A stretch of 64,000 bases of DNA from Bog-473 sp963788125 (GCA_963788125.1 CAWBFN010000001.1:1-64000); one strand, 5' to 3'. Positions 27,355 through 36,853 are shown, counted from the stretch's first letter. The notes: generated by a model not told the origin, from the letters alone. A program made the numbers and translations.

Positions 27355-28492
27355 CGGTCAGGGACTGCATGTTCGACTCGACCACTTCCTGGCCGGCGCT
27401 GAGCCCGGAGAGAATCTGGTCTCGGTTCGCGTCCGTCGCGCCGAGAGTCACGGGCTGGAAGTAGACGCGGCCGTCACGGAGGACGAACACCGCTGGCGTG
27501 AGATCACTGTTGAGAACCGCGACCGAAGGCACCGTCACCGCGGCTGATTGCGTCGCGTTGATGTGCACGAAGACCTGAGCACCAACGGGCACTGGATCAG
27601 GTGACGTGTTCTGGCACTGGATGACGACCGACCCGTCCAGCCCACCGGTGGTGGAGACCGCGCTCACCGCAAGCACAGTGCCTTGGAGGTGTACTCCGGG
27701 GAGACCGGTGGGTACCACGTCCGCGGCGTTGCCGGGTGTGACGGTCTGGAGGTCGGTGAGCAGCAGGCTGGCAGACACGTCCACGAGAGAAGGGTTGACG
27801 ATTTGGAGGATCGGCACGCCCGCGCCGACGACTTGGCCAGGCTGCACGATCAGACCGCTCACCGAACCGCTCGTCGGTGCGGAAATGGTCGCCGTCTTTC
27901 CCTGGGCGATCGCCACGAGGTTTTGCGCGAACGCGACCTGCACGCTCAGAGCGGCGATCTGTTGGGCCTGGGTTTGTGTTCCGAGAAGTGTCGTTGACGG
28001 CGGAGCGTGCTGTGCGGCGGAAAGTGCCTGCTCAGAACTCGTCAATTGAGATTCGAACTGGGGAGCGTTCTGCGCGAGCAGCGTCGGTTCGATCTGCACC
28101 AGCGGGGCGCCTGCGCTGACTTGCGCACCGTTGACCACGTCGACTTGCGTGATGGAGAAGATGGCATCTTGGACGCCAGCGAGGTTGACGCTGACGGTGA
28201 AGCTGTTATCGGGCGCTTCGGTCAGGGCCCCGACGCCACCTGGTTGGTTGGTGATGGTGGAGGGTCCGGCCGTCGTGACAACGACCTTTGGTGATCCCAT
28301 CAGCACGGTACGCGCCACAACGGCCGCGCCCGCAAGGGCCACGACGACAACGAGAGCGAGGACGATCCTCGGGATACGACGGCGCAGGAGGGCCACGCCC
28401 CGTTGGTCACGTCGGTGCACTCGTCGCCATCGTTGCGGTCCGGACCGCGCTCGAGTGCCTCCCTGGGTCGTTCGGCGCGGGGGCCCCGTCAC
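27320..28492 (-). CDS. HlyD-family membrane fusion/adaptor protein
   Basis: 390 residues; GTG 28396 is an alternative start that would avoid the 86-base overlap with the repeat protein. A membrane anchor at about 43-65 is followed by a biotinyl-lipoyl-like half (VDVVNGAQVSAGAPLVQIEP), a helical hairpin (about 145-195), the second lipoyl half (ISAPTSGSVSGLIVQPGQVV), a beta-barrel and a membrane-proximal domain (GRVYFQPVTLGATDANRDQI). Such adaptors work with ABC or RND exporters, but no partner lies next to it. In this operon it could link a synthase or exporter to the cell wall. Confidence 0.85.
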   Translation of the reverse strand: MTGPPRRTTQGGTRARSGPQRWRRVHRRDQRGVALLRRRIPRIVLALVVVVALAGAAVVARTVLMGSPKVVVTTAGPSTITNQPGGVGALTEAPDNSFTVSVNLAGVQDAIFSITQVDVVNGAQVSAGAPLVQIEPTLLAQNAPQFESQLTSSEQALSAAQHAPPSTTLLGTQTQAQQIAALSVQVAFAQNLVAIAQGKTATISAPTSGSVSGLIVQPGQVVGAGVPILQIVNPSLVDVSASLLLTDLQTVTPGNAADVVPTGLPGVHLQGTVLAVSAVSTTGGLDGSVVIQCQNTSPDPVPVGAQVFVHINATQSAAVTVPSVAVLNSDLTPAVFVLRDGRVYFQPVTLGATDANRDQILSGLSAGQEVVESNMQSLTDGQTVRVVGTG

Positions 28493-29281
28493 TCACCGCG
28501 TGTGAGTCGCCGTCACCGTCAGAGAGTGTGCCCGTCGCGCCCTCGCCGGCGTGCCCGTTGCCGTTGGCGCCGATGGTCGGGGCGCCGTCGGCCGGGCCGT
28601 CCACGATCACGACGCCCTCGCCGGCGTGCCCGTTGCCGTTGGCGCCGATGGTCGGGGCGCCGTTGGCCGGGCCGTCCACGGTCACGACGCCCTCGCCCGA
28701 GTGCCCGTTGGTGGGGGAGTGGACGGCGGCATGCCGACCGCGCACGGCCGTGTCGTCGGCGCCGGGATCCGGCCGGGGGCCCCGTCACTCACCGCGTGTG
28801 AGCCGCCGTCACCGTCTGAGAGTGTGCCCGTCGCGCCCTCGCCGGCGTGCCCGTTGCCGTTGCCATTGACTCCGACGGTCGGGGCTCCGTTGGCCGCGCC
28901 GTCCACGATCACGACGCCCTCACCCGCGTGCCCGTTGCCGTTGGCTCCGATGGTCGCCGTGCCGTTGGCCGCGCCGTCCACGGTCACGACGCCCTCACCC
29001 GCGTGCCCGTTGCCGTTGGCGCCGATGGTCGCCGTGCCGTTGGCCGTGCCTCCCACGGTCACGACGCTCTCGCCCGAGTGCCCGTTGGTGGGGGAGTGGA
29101 CGGCGGCATGCCGACCGCGCACGGCCGTGTCGTCGGCGCCGGGATCGTAGATCGGGACCTGGTAGGCGGCGTGCCGAGCGGAGACCGGGCTGCTTTCGTC
29201 GGGAGGCGGCGGCCCGTGGGCGGTGGGCGTGGTGCCATTGGCCGCGTGGCGGGGCTTCTTCATTCGGTGTCGATTCATCAT
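28407..29281 (-). pseudogene. Gly/Asn-rich repeat protein, frameshifted between repeat blocks
   Basis: ATG 29281 begins 7 bases after the GT2 stop. After a basic start (MMNRHRMKKPRHAANG) come 25-residue repeats built on VVTVDGAANGTATIGANGN then GHAGEG, three in the first block and two in the second. The blocks are a DNA duplication of about 0.3 kb; the frame shifts near 28785, so the second block continues in another frame and stops at 28407. No signal peptide is visible. Low-complexity repeats of this kind can be structural. The single indel may be an error made in the repeat. Confidence 0.6.
28500..29140. repeat. GC-rich minisatellite: 75-bp units within a ~0.3-kb tandem duplication
   Basis: Five units of about 75 bp lie in two blocks (about 28540-28730 and 28850-29080). 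The blocks are flanked by near-identical sequence, for example CCCCGTCACTCACCGCGTGT at 28484 and again at 28781, and GTGGGGGAGTGGACGGCGGC at about 28711 and 29090. This is a likely hot spot for repeat-number change and for assembly error. Confidence 0.85.
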
Positions 29282-29288
29282 GTTCGGA

Positions 29289-30806
29289 TCACTTCTTCAC
29301 TATGTGAAAGCCGACGGTCGGTCGGACCACGCCATAGATGACGGCGTAGCTCTCGAGGAGCGAGTAGATGGGCAGGAGCAGGATCTGGGCCAGCTGCCAG
29401 GGGATCCGCCGGTACCACGGGACGCCGCGCTGGTCGAGGTTGAGCTCCAACCCCAAGAGGTAGAGCGCGGAGTAGGCGGCCAGCGACGACGTCCCGATGA
29501 AGAGGACGACGCGGGGGATGCGGGCGTCGACGAGGACGGCGGCGATGCTCACGCTCCACCACCCGAGCCAGCCGACGCCCCACAAGATGACCGACGAGAC
29601 CAGGGTGAGGCGGTGAAAGACGTGGGCCGGGGCGCGCAGGCAGACCAGGACCAGACCGACAAACCATCGGCGACGCTGTTTGAGAAAGTCCATGACCGAC
29701 TGGGTCGACTGCTCGAGGCAGTATCCGTCGACCCAGCGCGACCGGCGCCCTTGGGCCATCTCCACCAGGGACCACCAGGCGTCTTCGGTGACCGACCCGG
29801 CCGGGCCGAGGTCGAACCCGACTTCCTTTTCGACGTCGTTGCGCACCAGGATGAACGACCCGTGCATGCCGAAGGCGCTCTGCCCGAACCGGTGCTGCAG
29901 GCGGAACCGGCCCAGATCGTCGCCGGTACGGACCGAGTCGGCCAACGTGAGAAAGGGATGCTCGGACAGGTCGCGGTGGTAGAGCACCACCCCCTGGCCG
30001 ATGCGCAGCTCACCCGACGTCTCCTCCTCGTAGACCGCGCTGTGGATCCCCCGGATGACCGAGGGGGTGATGTGGGTCTCCTCGTCGAGGTGGAAGAGCC
30101 ACGTGCGGTCCGAGATCGGCGAGATCTCCAGTGCGTAGTGCAACGCACGCGCCTTGAAGCGGGCCCGCGAGGCGGTCCGGAAGTGCTTCGGCACCAGGAT
30201 GGTCCTCACGTTGTGCATGTAGGGCAGCCCGTTGTCGGTCACCACCTCGACGCTGTAGGGGAACAGGGGAGTGTGGGCCATCGCCGCCTGGACGGCCTGG
30301 GTCGATTTGAGGACCGCTTCCACGTTCGTTCCCCGGGTGACGATGCGAAAACACACCGCCACGCCCACCGGGAAGGCATCGGCCTTCTCCTTGTTGACGT
30401 TGCGAAAGGACAGCACGCCGATGACGTTGAGCAGCACGGGGATGGCCAGGAGGACCCAGAGGTAGCTGAACGCGTCCACGACCCTCGCCGCCACGCCATG
30501 GCCCGGGCGGGAGTTCCCCCAGAACCACAGCATGACGGCGAAGATCGGAGCGCCTACCAGGGCGAAGGAGACGAGAAAGGTGAGGCGGACCCGCCAGGCG
30601 GGCCAGGGTCGTTCCTCGGCTGGAAGGCGCCGGGACCTGGCCGCCGCGGGCAGGGCTGGCGCCGGCGCGATCCGTTGCGCCGGCGCGTCAAGCGCCGGGG
30701 CGTCGAGCACCGTTGCCTCTACCGGTTCGTGGCCCGGTGGCGGCGGCAGTGTGAGCGGGCCCGCGTCGCGCTCATGTTCGGGCCGTGCGGCCGACACTAC
30801 GGTCAT
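29289..30806 (-). CDS. Synthase-like family 2 glycosyltransferase with flanking membrane segments
   Basis: 505 residues from ATG 30806, which overlaps the epimerase stop (ATGA). A proline-rich N-terminus and two membrane segments (about 72-95 and 115-135) precede a GT-A domain with VVTDNGLPYMHN, FHLDEETHI (DxE), VTEDAWWSLV and KQRRRW. This D, D, D, QRRRW set marks cellulose/hyaluronan-synthase-like and BRE-3/egghead-like enzymes. Three or four helices follow to the C-terminus. It is the best candidate for the chain-making enzyme of the operon. There is no PilZ domain, so any c-di-GMP control is through the riboswitch. Confidence 0.82.
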   Translation of the reverse strand: MTVVSAARPEHERDAGPLTLPPPPGHEPVEATVLDAPALDAPAQRIAPAPALPAAARSRRLPAEERPWPAWRVRLTFLVSFALVGAPIFAVMLWFWGNSRPGHGVAARVVDAFSYLWVLLAIPVLLNVIGVLSFRNVNKEKADAFPVGVAVCFRIVTRGTNVEAVLKSTQAVQAAMAHTPLFPYSVEVVTDNGLPYMHNVRTILVPKHFRTASRARFKARALHYALEISPISDRTWLFHLDEETHITPSVIRGIHSAVYEEETSGELRIGQGVVLYHRDLSEHPFLTLADSVRTGDDLGRFRLQHRFGQSAFGMHGSFILVRNDVEKEVGFDLGPAGSVTEDAWWSLVEMAQGRRSRWVDGYCLEQSTQSVMDFLKQRRRWFVGLVLVCLRAPAHVFHRLTLVSSVILWGVGWLGWWSVSIAAVLVDARIPRVVLFIGTSSLAAYSALYLLGLELNLDQRGVPWYRRIPWQLAQILLLPIYSLLESYAVIYGVVRPTVGFHIVKK

Positions 30807-31766
30807 ACAGCCTGTGCGGTGGGCAGGAGCAACGACCGGGACCATTCGATCTGCGCCGTCAGACCCTCGGGGAGCTCGACGCGCGGCTCCCACCCCAAGA
30901 GCTCGTAGGCCGAGTCGATGGACCCCCCGGTCTGGTGCACGTCCCCGGCTTCGGCGGCCATCCGGTGCCAGTCCACCGGGGCGCCGGCGACGTCCTCCAC
31001 CATTTCGATCAGCTCGTTCATGGAGACGTGCGACCCGCCGGCGATGTTGACCACCGTGCCCGGTGGGATGTCCTCCGACGCCGGCGGCGATGTTGGCGTC
31101 GACCACGTCGGCGATGAAGGTGAAGTCGCGCACCTGGCGACCGTCCCCGAAGAGGTCGAACGGTGCCCCGGTCACCACGGCGTCGGCCAACCGGCGGATG
31201 GCCATGTCGGGCCGCTGGCGCGGTCCGTAGACGGTGAAGTAGCGCAGGGACACGGTGTGCAGACCCCAGTTGGCGGCATACAGGGCACAGAGGTGCTCCG
31301 CCGCCAGCTTGGTGACGCCGTAGGGGCTGTTGGGCCCGGGCAGGTCGGACTCGTGCGTGGGGTAGGACGCGGCGTTGCCGTACACCGACGAGCTCGAGGC
31401 GTAGACCACGCGAGGGGCGGCGACCGCCTTGGCCGCCTCGAGCAGGCGCTGGGTGGCCTTGATGTTGTGCTCGCAGTAGTCGGCGAAGCCCGCCCCCCAC
31501 GACATGCGCACCCCGGGCTGACCGGCCTGATGGAAGATCACCGCCGCCCCGTCAAGCAGGGGGCGCAGATCGAAGGTGCGCAGGTCCACCTCGGCGAAGG
31601 AGAACCCCGGCAGCCTCGACAGGGCGAGGAGGTTGCGCTGCTTCTCCGCCCGGTCGTAGTAGTCGGTCAGGCAGTCGATCCCGAGGACCTCCATGCCCGA
31701 AGCGCACAGAGACTCGGTGAGATGACTGCCGATGAAGCCGGCAGCACCGGTGACGACGACCTTCAT
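30803..31766 (-). pseudogene. NAD-dependent UDP-sugar epimerase with one frameshift
   Basis: Extended SDR fold. KVVVTGAAGFIGSHLTESLC (NAD loop) leads to IDCLTDYYD, VYASSSSVYG, YGVTKLAAEHL (catalytic Y-x3-K), RYFTVYGPRQRPDMA and FTFIADVVDAN. This pattern is that of UDP-glucuronate 4-epimerases. Near 31072-31085 the frame breaks; the missing end (DIPPGTVVNIAGGSHVSMNE and on) continues in the next frame and stops at 30803, overlapping the GT2 start. That overlap argues the second frame is the true one and that a single-base error is likely. With ugd it would give UDP-galacturonate. Confidence 0.85.
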
Positions 31767-33113
31767 ACGGCCTCCCTTCCTTGTTCGGTCGCGCCATCCG
31801 CGACGAGGGTCCTCACTTCGCTTCGGCGCTCCACCCGCTCGACCCGCTCGAGCAGCTGGCGGAGCGAGCGCTGTCCGGCGACATCGGAGTGGTGTCCGGC
31901 CACCGTCGCCCGGATGCGCGCCGCGGCCTGGGCGATCGAGACGGGATCGGTGCCGCGGGCACCGACGTGGTAGTAGGCCCGGGCCACCCCGCCCACGTAG
32001 CGCTCAATGCCGAACTCGCCCTGGAGTCGGCGCGCCCCCTCGGCCGCCCGGGTACGGATCGGGCCGTCGTCCAAGAGGGACGAGATGCCCCGGGCCAGGC
32101 CAGCGGCGCTCGGTGGCACCAGCGCGGCGGAGTGGGTGGTGAGCACCTGGGTGTGGCTGACAATGTCGGTGGCCACGATGGGACGACCCGAGCGCAGGTA
32201 GGAGAAGAGCTTGAGCGGCGTGTTGCGCCCCCGTTCGCGGGGGGACACCAGGACGTCGGCCGCCATCATGCAGGCCGGGACCAGCGTCGCCGGCAGCATG
32301 CCCACCAGGCGGACGGTGTCGGAGATCCCGAGCTCCTCGGCCCGGTGCCCCAGCGCCTCGACCTGCTCCTCCTGACCGCCCACCACCACCAGCACGGCGT
32401 GAGGGTGGGTGCGGGCGACGTCGGTCATCGACTCCAGCAGGAGCTGCACACCCTGGTACGGCTCGAGCGTGCCCGAGTAGAGGATGACCTTGGAACCCTC
32501 CGGGGCCCAGCTGCGCCGGATGGCCGAAGCCACCTCGGGGTCCGGGTCGGCGTCGAGCGAGATGTTGAAGACCGTCTCCACCGGAATGCCGGTGGTGGCG
32601 GCCACCCGGTCGGCGATGAGCGGGAAGTGGGTGATGACCGCGTCGGAGTGGCGGATCACCGAGCGCTCGAGGGCGCCGGCCAAGCGGGTGATGGGGTTGG
32701 CCGGACGCAGCCCGTAGTTGCAGAGCACGTCGGACCAGTCGTTGCCCATGTCGTAGACGTGAGGGACGCCGGCCATGGCGGCCAGGGCGGGCCCGAAGAG
32801 GCCCGCTTCCTCGTGGGTGTGCACCACGTCGTAGCGGCCCCGTCCCCGGACCGCCTCCTTCACCGACCGCAGGGTCACCGCCCCGTTGAGCACCAGCTTG
32901 CGCACCGACGGCCCGACCGGCGACCGAGCGGACACCGGGCACGGCGGCCCGCAGGTAGCGCAGGCCGGCGACCGGGCGGTCCTCGCCGACCGGGTAGGTG
33001 ACCAGGTCGACCTCGTGACCCAGGGCACACAGGGCCAGGCACCGGTTGAAGACGCTGATCGGCGTGCCCCGGGGCGAGTACACCGGATGGGGTGCCACCA
33101 TGAGTACGCGCAT
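31763..33113 (-). pseudogene. Family 4 glycosyltransferase with one frameshift
   Basis: ATG 33113 overlaps the stop of the LPG-synthase-like gene and opens MRVLMVAPHPVYSPRGTPIS, a GT4 N-terminus. The frame changes between about 32945 and 32900 (near RAAVPGVRS), after which the rest is intact: YDVVHTHEEAGLFGPALAAM, ILYSGTLEPYQGVQLLLE, and PRERGRNTPLKLFSYLRSGR in the donor domain. The stop at 31763 overlaps the epimerase ATG. One indel explains everything, so the gene may be whole in the organism. Confidence 0.83.
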
Positions 33114-34138
33114 CACGCTGCCTCCATGAGTCTCTCGGCCGGAGCCGGGCGGGGGCGTGCCGTGCGCCCTCGCCCGGCCCGGACCGTCAGGTAGAAGGGG
33201 ATGCCGATGACGCCGAGCGCCAAGGTCTGCACCGTGATGCACACACCGACGGCGGCGCCCTGGGCGCCGGTGGCGTGCCCCCCGGCCGCCAGGAAGGCGG
33301 CGAAGACCCCCTCGCGCAGGCCGTAGCCGCCGAGGGAGATGGGGAGCATGGTGACCGCGGTGGTCGTGGTGACGACCAGGGCGCTGTAGGCCAGGGGGAT
33401 GTGGATCCCGACGGCCCGGATGAACATGGACTGGCTGGCCACCACGACCATCCAGAAGCCCAGGCCGCGCACGGTGGCCTGGAGCAGGGAGCTGCGCTGG
33501 CCGCGGAACTCGTGCAGGGCGGTGAGCAGCTTGGCCACCGCCAGACCGGGGCCCCGCCGGAGCAGGCGCCACCGGCCGACGTGCCCCATGGCCGAGCTGA
33601 GGGTGAGCGCCACCAGGACCAGGCCGCCGGCCACGACGGCCACCGAGAAGGGGCGGATGCGGGCGGCGTAGCCCAGGGTGACGGTGGCCACCAGCCCGAC
33701 GGCGGTGAGCACGATCATCCCGGGGAAGTTGCACAGCCGGCGCAGCACGACCGATGCCGCCGCCGGGACCCGTTCCTCGGTGGTCTCGGCCAGCGAGGTG
33801 GCCCGGACGAAGTCGCCGCCGATGGAGCTGGGGAGGGCGGCGTCGAAGACGTCCCCGCCCAGTTCGAGGTGGAGGCAGCGCCCGTAGCTGCGGGTGACGC
33901 CGTTGGCGTTGGCCAGGCCGTGCCACTGCCGGACGGTGATCAGGATGGTGATGACCGCGGTGGCGTACCCGGCGGCCAGCCACCACGGGTCGGCGTGGGC
34001 CAGCGCGCCGAGGACGGCGCCGAACCCCACCTTGCGGGCGATCAGTGCGAAGGCGCCCACGGTGACCACGATCCGCACGACGGTCATGGTCGGGACGCGG
34101 CGCTGTCGCCGGGGCGCGGCGTGCTTCGGGTGTTTCAC
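33113..34138 (-). CDS. Lysylphosphatidylglycerol-synthase-type membrane protein (UPF0104)
   Basis: 341 residues from GTG 34138, which overlaps the stop of the GT2 gene. Seven or eight membrane helices; the family pattern is visible in LPSSIGGDFVRA (the conserved G-D-R region) and in ISLGGYGLREGVFAAFL, the hallmark P-x-GG-G-REG motif. Members without the LysS-like domain are common in polysaccharide clusters and are thought to move lipid-linked substrates, not to aminoacylate lipids. It could flip or guide the lipid intermediate in this operon, which has no Wzx. Function inferred only. Confidence 0.8.
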   Translation of the reverse strand: MKHPKHAAPRRQRRVPTMTVVRIVVTVGAFALIARKVGFGAVLGALAHADPWWLAAGYATAVITILITVRQWHGLANANGVTRSYGRCLHLELGGDVFDAALPSSIGGDFVRATSLAETTEERVPAAASVVLRRLCNFPGMIVLTAVGLVATVTLGYAARIRPFSVAVVAGGLVLVALTLSSAMGHVGRWRLLRRGPGLAVAKLLTALHEFRGQRSSLLQATVRGLGFWMVVVASQSMFIRAVGIHIPLAYSALVVTTTTAVTMLPISLGGYGLREGVFAAFLAAGGHATGAQGAAVGVCITVQTLALGVIGIPFYLTVRAGRGRTARPRPAPAERLMEAA

Positions 34139-35157
34139 CGCGGTGAGCACTCGGCGTCCTCGGTGGCGCTGCGCACCACGTACGGGCGGTGGGCCGAGTC
34201 CTTGAAGTAGAGCCGGGTGAGCATCTCGCCGATCAACCCGAACGAGGCGAACTGCAGCCCCGCCAGGCCGAAGATGGTCGAGACGCCGCTGCGCAGGGGC
34301 CGTCCGCGCACCAGGCGGGAGAGCGACCACAGCGTCGACAGCGAGGCGGCGCCGATGCAGACCAGCGCCAGGCGGCCGAAGAACTGCATCGGCTTCTGCC
34401 GGTAGCCGATGAGGAACTTCACGGTCAGCAGATCGAGCACCACCCGGGGCATGCGGGAGATCCCGTACTTCGACGACCCGTGCTCGCGGGCACGGTGGTT
34501 CACCGGGATTTCGATCACCCTGGCCCCGGAAATCAGGGCGAGCGCCGGTATGAAGCGGTGCAGCTCCCCGAAGAGCTCCAGGTGCTCAATGACCTCTTTG
34601 TCGTAGGCCTTGAGCGTGCAGCCGTAGTCGTGCAGCGCCAGGCCGGTGACCCGGGAGATGAGGGCGTTGGCCACCATGGAGGGGAGGCGCCGGCTGAGAT
34701 ACTTGTCCTTGCGGTCGGCGCGCCATCCCGACGCCACGTCGTAGCCCTGCTCGAGCGCGTCCAGCAGGACGGGGATGTCGGCCGGGTCGTTCTGCTGGTC
34801 CCCGTCCATCACCACCACGACCCGGCCCGAGGCGTAGTCGAATCCGGCGCTGATCCCGGCGGTCTGGCCGAAGTTCCGGCGGAACTCGATGACCTTCACC
34901 CGGGCGTCGAACTCGTGCCAGGCCAACGCCTTGGCGCCGGTGCTGTCGGTGCTCCCGTCGTTCACCAAAATCAGCTCGAAGGAGAGTGGGAGGGTGGTCA
35001 ACACACCGAGCACCTCTTCGACCGCGAGGTCGATGCTGTCCTCCTCGTTGTAGAGGGGGATGACCACACTGAGCTCCACGCCCGGCTGGAGGGCGACGGG
35101 CGCACCCGCACCCAGGTCCATCACGGGAAGCGACGTCTCGGTCTGTGCGAGGGCCAT
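34135..35157 (-). CDS. Family 2 glycosyltransferase, polyprenyl-phosphate type with C-terminal helices
   Basis: 340 residues from ATG 35157, preceded by GAAAGAAA; an upstream in-frame start would add only a short stretch. LSVVIPLYNEEDSIDLAVEE, LVNDGSTDSTG, VVVMDGDQQNDPADIP (DxD) and RREFRRNF-type FRRNFGQTAGISAGFDYA are ArnC/GtrB signatures. SGWRADRKD and the YGCTLKAYDKEVI block follow. Two membrane helices at about 255-320 match GtrB-like enzymes that load a sugar on undecaprenyl phosphate. Such a product could feed the GT39-like protein in the same operon. Confidence 0.9.
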   Translation of the reverse strand: MALAQTETSLPVMDLGAGAPVALQPGVELSVVIPLYNEEDSIDLAVEEVLGVLTTLPLSFELILVNDGSTDSTGAKALAWHEFDARVKVIEFRRNFGQTAGISAGFDYASGRVVVVMDGDQQNDPADIPVLLDALEQGYDVASGWRADRKDKYLSRRLPSMVANALISRVTGLALHDYGCTLKAYDKEVIEHLELFGELHRFIPALALISGARVIEIPVNHRAREHGSSKYGISRMPRVVLDLLTVKFLIGYRQKPMQFFGRLALVCIGAASLSTLWSLSRLVRGRPLRSGVSTIFGLAGLQFASFGLIGEMLTRLYFKDSAHRPYVVRSATEDAECSPR

Positions 35158-35195
35158 GACTATTTCTTTCTGTAGGGGGTGGATGCCGACGAGGT

Positions 35196-36623
35196 TCATC
35201 GAGTGCTGAGCGCCTGGTCGGCGACGCGCGGCTGCAAGCGGTGGGCGATGACACGGGGCGGCGTGGTGGCGCCACCCCGTCCGATGCCGACGTAGCGGAA
35301 GCCGGCCTGGGCGACCAGGTCGGGATCGAAGTTGTTGCGGCCGTCGAAGAAGAGGTCGCCCCGCATCACCTCCCGCAGATCGCTCAGGTGCAGGCTCAGG
35401 AACTGCGGCCAGTCGGTGGCCAGCACGACGGCGTCGGCATTGGCCGCCGCCCGCAAGGCGGTGGGCATCAAGCGGATGTCGGGGATGTCGGGCACGGCCA
35501 CGACCATGGGGTCGTAGGCCGCCACGAACGCCCCCTTGCCGATGAGCCGTCCGGCGACGTCGACGGCGGGCGAGTCCCGCAGATCGTCGGTGTCGGGCTT
35601 GAACGACAGGCCGAGGATGGCAACCTTGGCTCCCCGCAGGGTCTTGAGGTGGCGGAGCAGCTCGTCGACGACGTACTTGCGCTGCGACTCGTTGACCGAG
35701 ATGGCGCCTTCCAAGAGCTTGGGGCGGTAGCCGTACTCGTTGGCCGTGCTGACCAGGGCGGAGAGGTCCTTGCCGAAGCAGGAGCCACCCCAACCCAGTC
35801 CGGCGTCGAGGAAGCGGCCGCCGATGCGCGTATCGAGCCCCATCCCCGCCGTGACCTCGGTAACGTCCGCGCCGACGAAGTCGCACAGGCGGGCGACCTC
35901 GTTGGCGAAGCTGATCTTGGTGGCCAAGAAGGCGTTGGAGGCGTACTTGATCATCTCCGCCGTGGTCAGCTTGGTCTGCAGCAGGGGTACGACCTCCCGC
36001 CCGCCGACGTCGCCCGGGATCTCCTGGTCCAGAATGGGCCGGTAGACCTCGGCGGCGATCTGGCCCGCCTTGGGGTCGTCGCTCCCGAGCACCACCCGGT
36101 CGGGGTGGAGGAAGTCCTGCACGGCGCTTCCCTCGCGCAGGAACTCGGGGTTGGAGACGATGCCGAACTGCTCACGCCCGCCGGGGCCGAGGATGTCCTC
36201 CATGAGCGAGCCCATCCAGTACCCGGTGCCGATGGGGACCGTGCTCTTGGTGACGATCACGTGGTAGTGGTCGAGGTTGTGGGCGATGGAGACGGCGACA
36301 CCCCGGATGGCGGTGGTGTCGGCCTCCCCGTCGGGACCGGGCGGCGTTCCCACGCAGACGAACACGACGGTCGAGTCGGCCATGGCCTCGGCGAAGTCGT
36401 CGGTGAAGCGCAGCGTCTTGTCGGCCAGGCCGCTGGCGATCAGCGGGTCGAGTCCGGGCTCGTGGAAGGGGGCGCTCCCGGCGCGGAGCTGCGCCAGCTT
36501 CGCCGGGTCCGACTCCACCCCGACCACCGCGTGCCCCACATGGGCCAGGCAGGCCGCCACCACCGACCCGACGTACCCGCTACCGATGACGGCGATGCGC
36601 GTGCTCCCAGTCCTGCTCTTCAT
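35196..36623 (-). CDS. ugd: UDP-glucose 6-dehydrogenase
   Basis: 475 residues. It oxidises UDP-glucose to UDP-glucuronate with two NAD+, in the cytosol. NAD-binding IAVIGSGYVG (10-19), VGTPPGPDGEADT (91-103), KSTVPIGTG, NPEFLREGSAVQDF, and the active-site cysteine C282 in GGSCFGKD are all present; the C-terminal UDP-binding domain includes LGLSFKPDTDDLRDSP. ATG 36623 follows a GAAAGAGG ribosome-binding site. First gene of the eleven-gene operon, behind a long leader with a c-di-GMP-I riboswitch. It provides the uronic-acid precursor. Confidence 0.95.
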   Translation of the reverse strand: MKSRTGSTRIAVIGSGYVGSVVAACLAHVGHAVVGVESDPAKLAQLRAGSAPFHEPGLDPLIASGLADKTLRFTDDFAEAMADSTVVFVCVGTPPGPDGEADTTAIRGVAVSIAHNLDHYHVIVTKSTVPIGTGYWMGSLMEDILGPGGREQFGIVSNPEFLREGSAVQDFLHPDRVVLGSDDPKAGQIAAEVYRPILDQEIPGDVGGREVVPLLQTKLTTAEMIKYASNAFLATKISFANEVARLCDFVGADVTEVTAGMGLDTRIGGRFLDAGLGWGGSCFGKDLSALVSTANEYGYRPKLLEGAISVNESQRKYVVDELLRHLKTLRGAKVAILGLSFKPDTDDLRDSPAVDVAGRLIGKGAFVAAYDPMVVAVPDIPDIRLMPTALRAAANADAVVLATDWPQFLSLHLSDLREVMRGDLFFDGRNNFDPDLVAQAGFRYVGIGRGGATTPPRVIAHRLQPRVADQALSTR

Positions 36624-36825
36624 GTACGGCGCCTCTTTCTCACTTGTTTCTCACTTGTGCCATGACCCACAGTCGATGCGACCCCAACGGAATAACGGTG
36701 AACCGCGAGCGCGGCGATGCCGGCTTCTTTCCCCAGTCGTCAGCGGAGAGTGCGAACGACCGGCTGCCACGACCGGGCACGCGCGTCCCTTACGTGGGGA
36801 TGTGGGGAGAAGGGCAGTGGGCGCG
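36624..36825 (-). other. Long 5' leader of the ugd operon
   Basis: About 200 bases between the leader hairpin and the ugd start. No coding frame on the minus strand and no T-rich terminator are evident; the last 20 bases carry the ribosome-binding site. It may hold the switching part of the riboswitch or another regulatory structure. Confidence 0.4.
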
Positions 36826-36853
36826 GTCACCCCGTGGGAAGTCCCGGGGTGAC
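36826..36853 (-). repeat. Perfect 9-bp hairpin in the ugd leader
   Basis: GTCACCCCG at 36826-36834 is the exact reverse complement of CGGGGTGAC at 36845-36853, with a 10-base loop. It lies about 100 bases downstream of the riboswitch aptamer in the transcript. It is a candidate expression platform or Rho-linked pause site, although no T-run follows. Confidence 0.5.

Noticed and set aside
28407..29140. The tandem units were considered as a CRISPR array.
   Set aside because: Units are contiguous, in frame and protein-coding, with no unique spacers.
29223..30908. 561-codon plus-strand frame.
   Set aside because: Shadow of the synthase-like GT2 and repeat protein; no domain and no ribosome-binding site.
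32004..33986. 660-codon minus-strand frame rich in Arg, Gly and Pro.
   Set aside because: Only its middle part (from 33113) is the true start of the GT4; the rest is out of frame with two recognisable genes.
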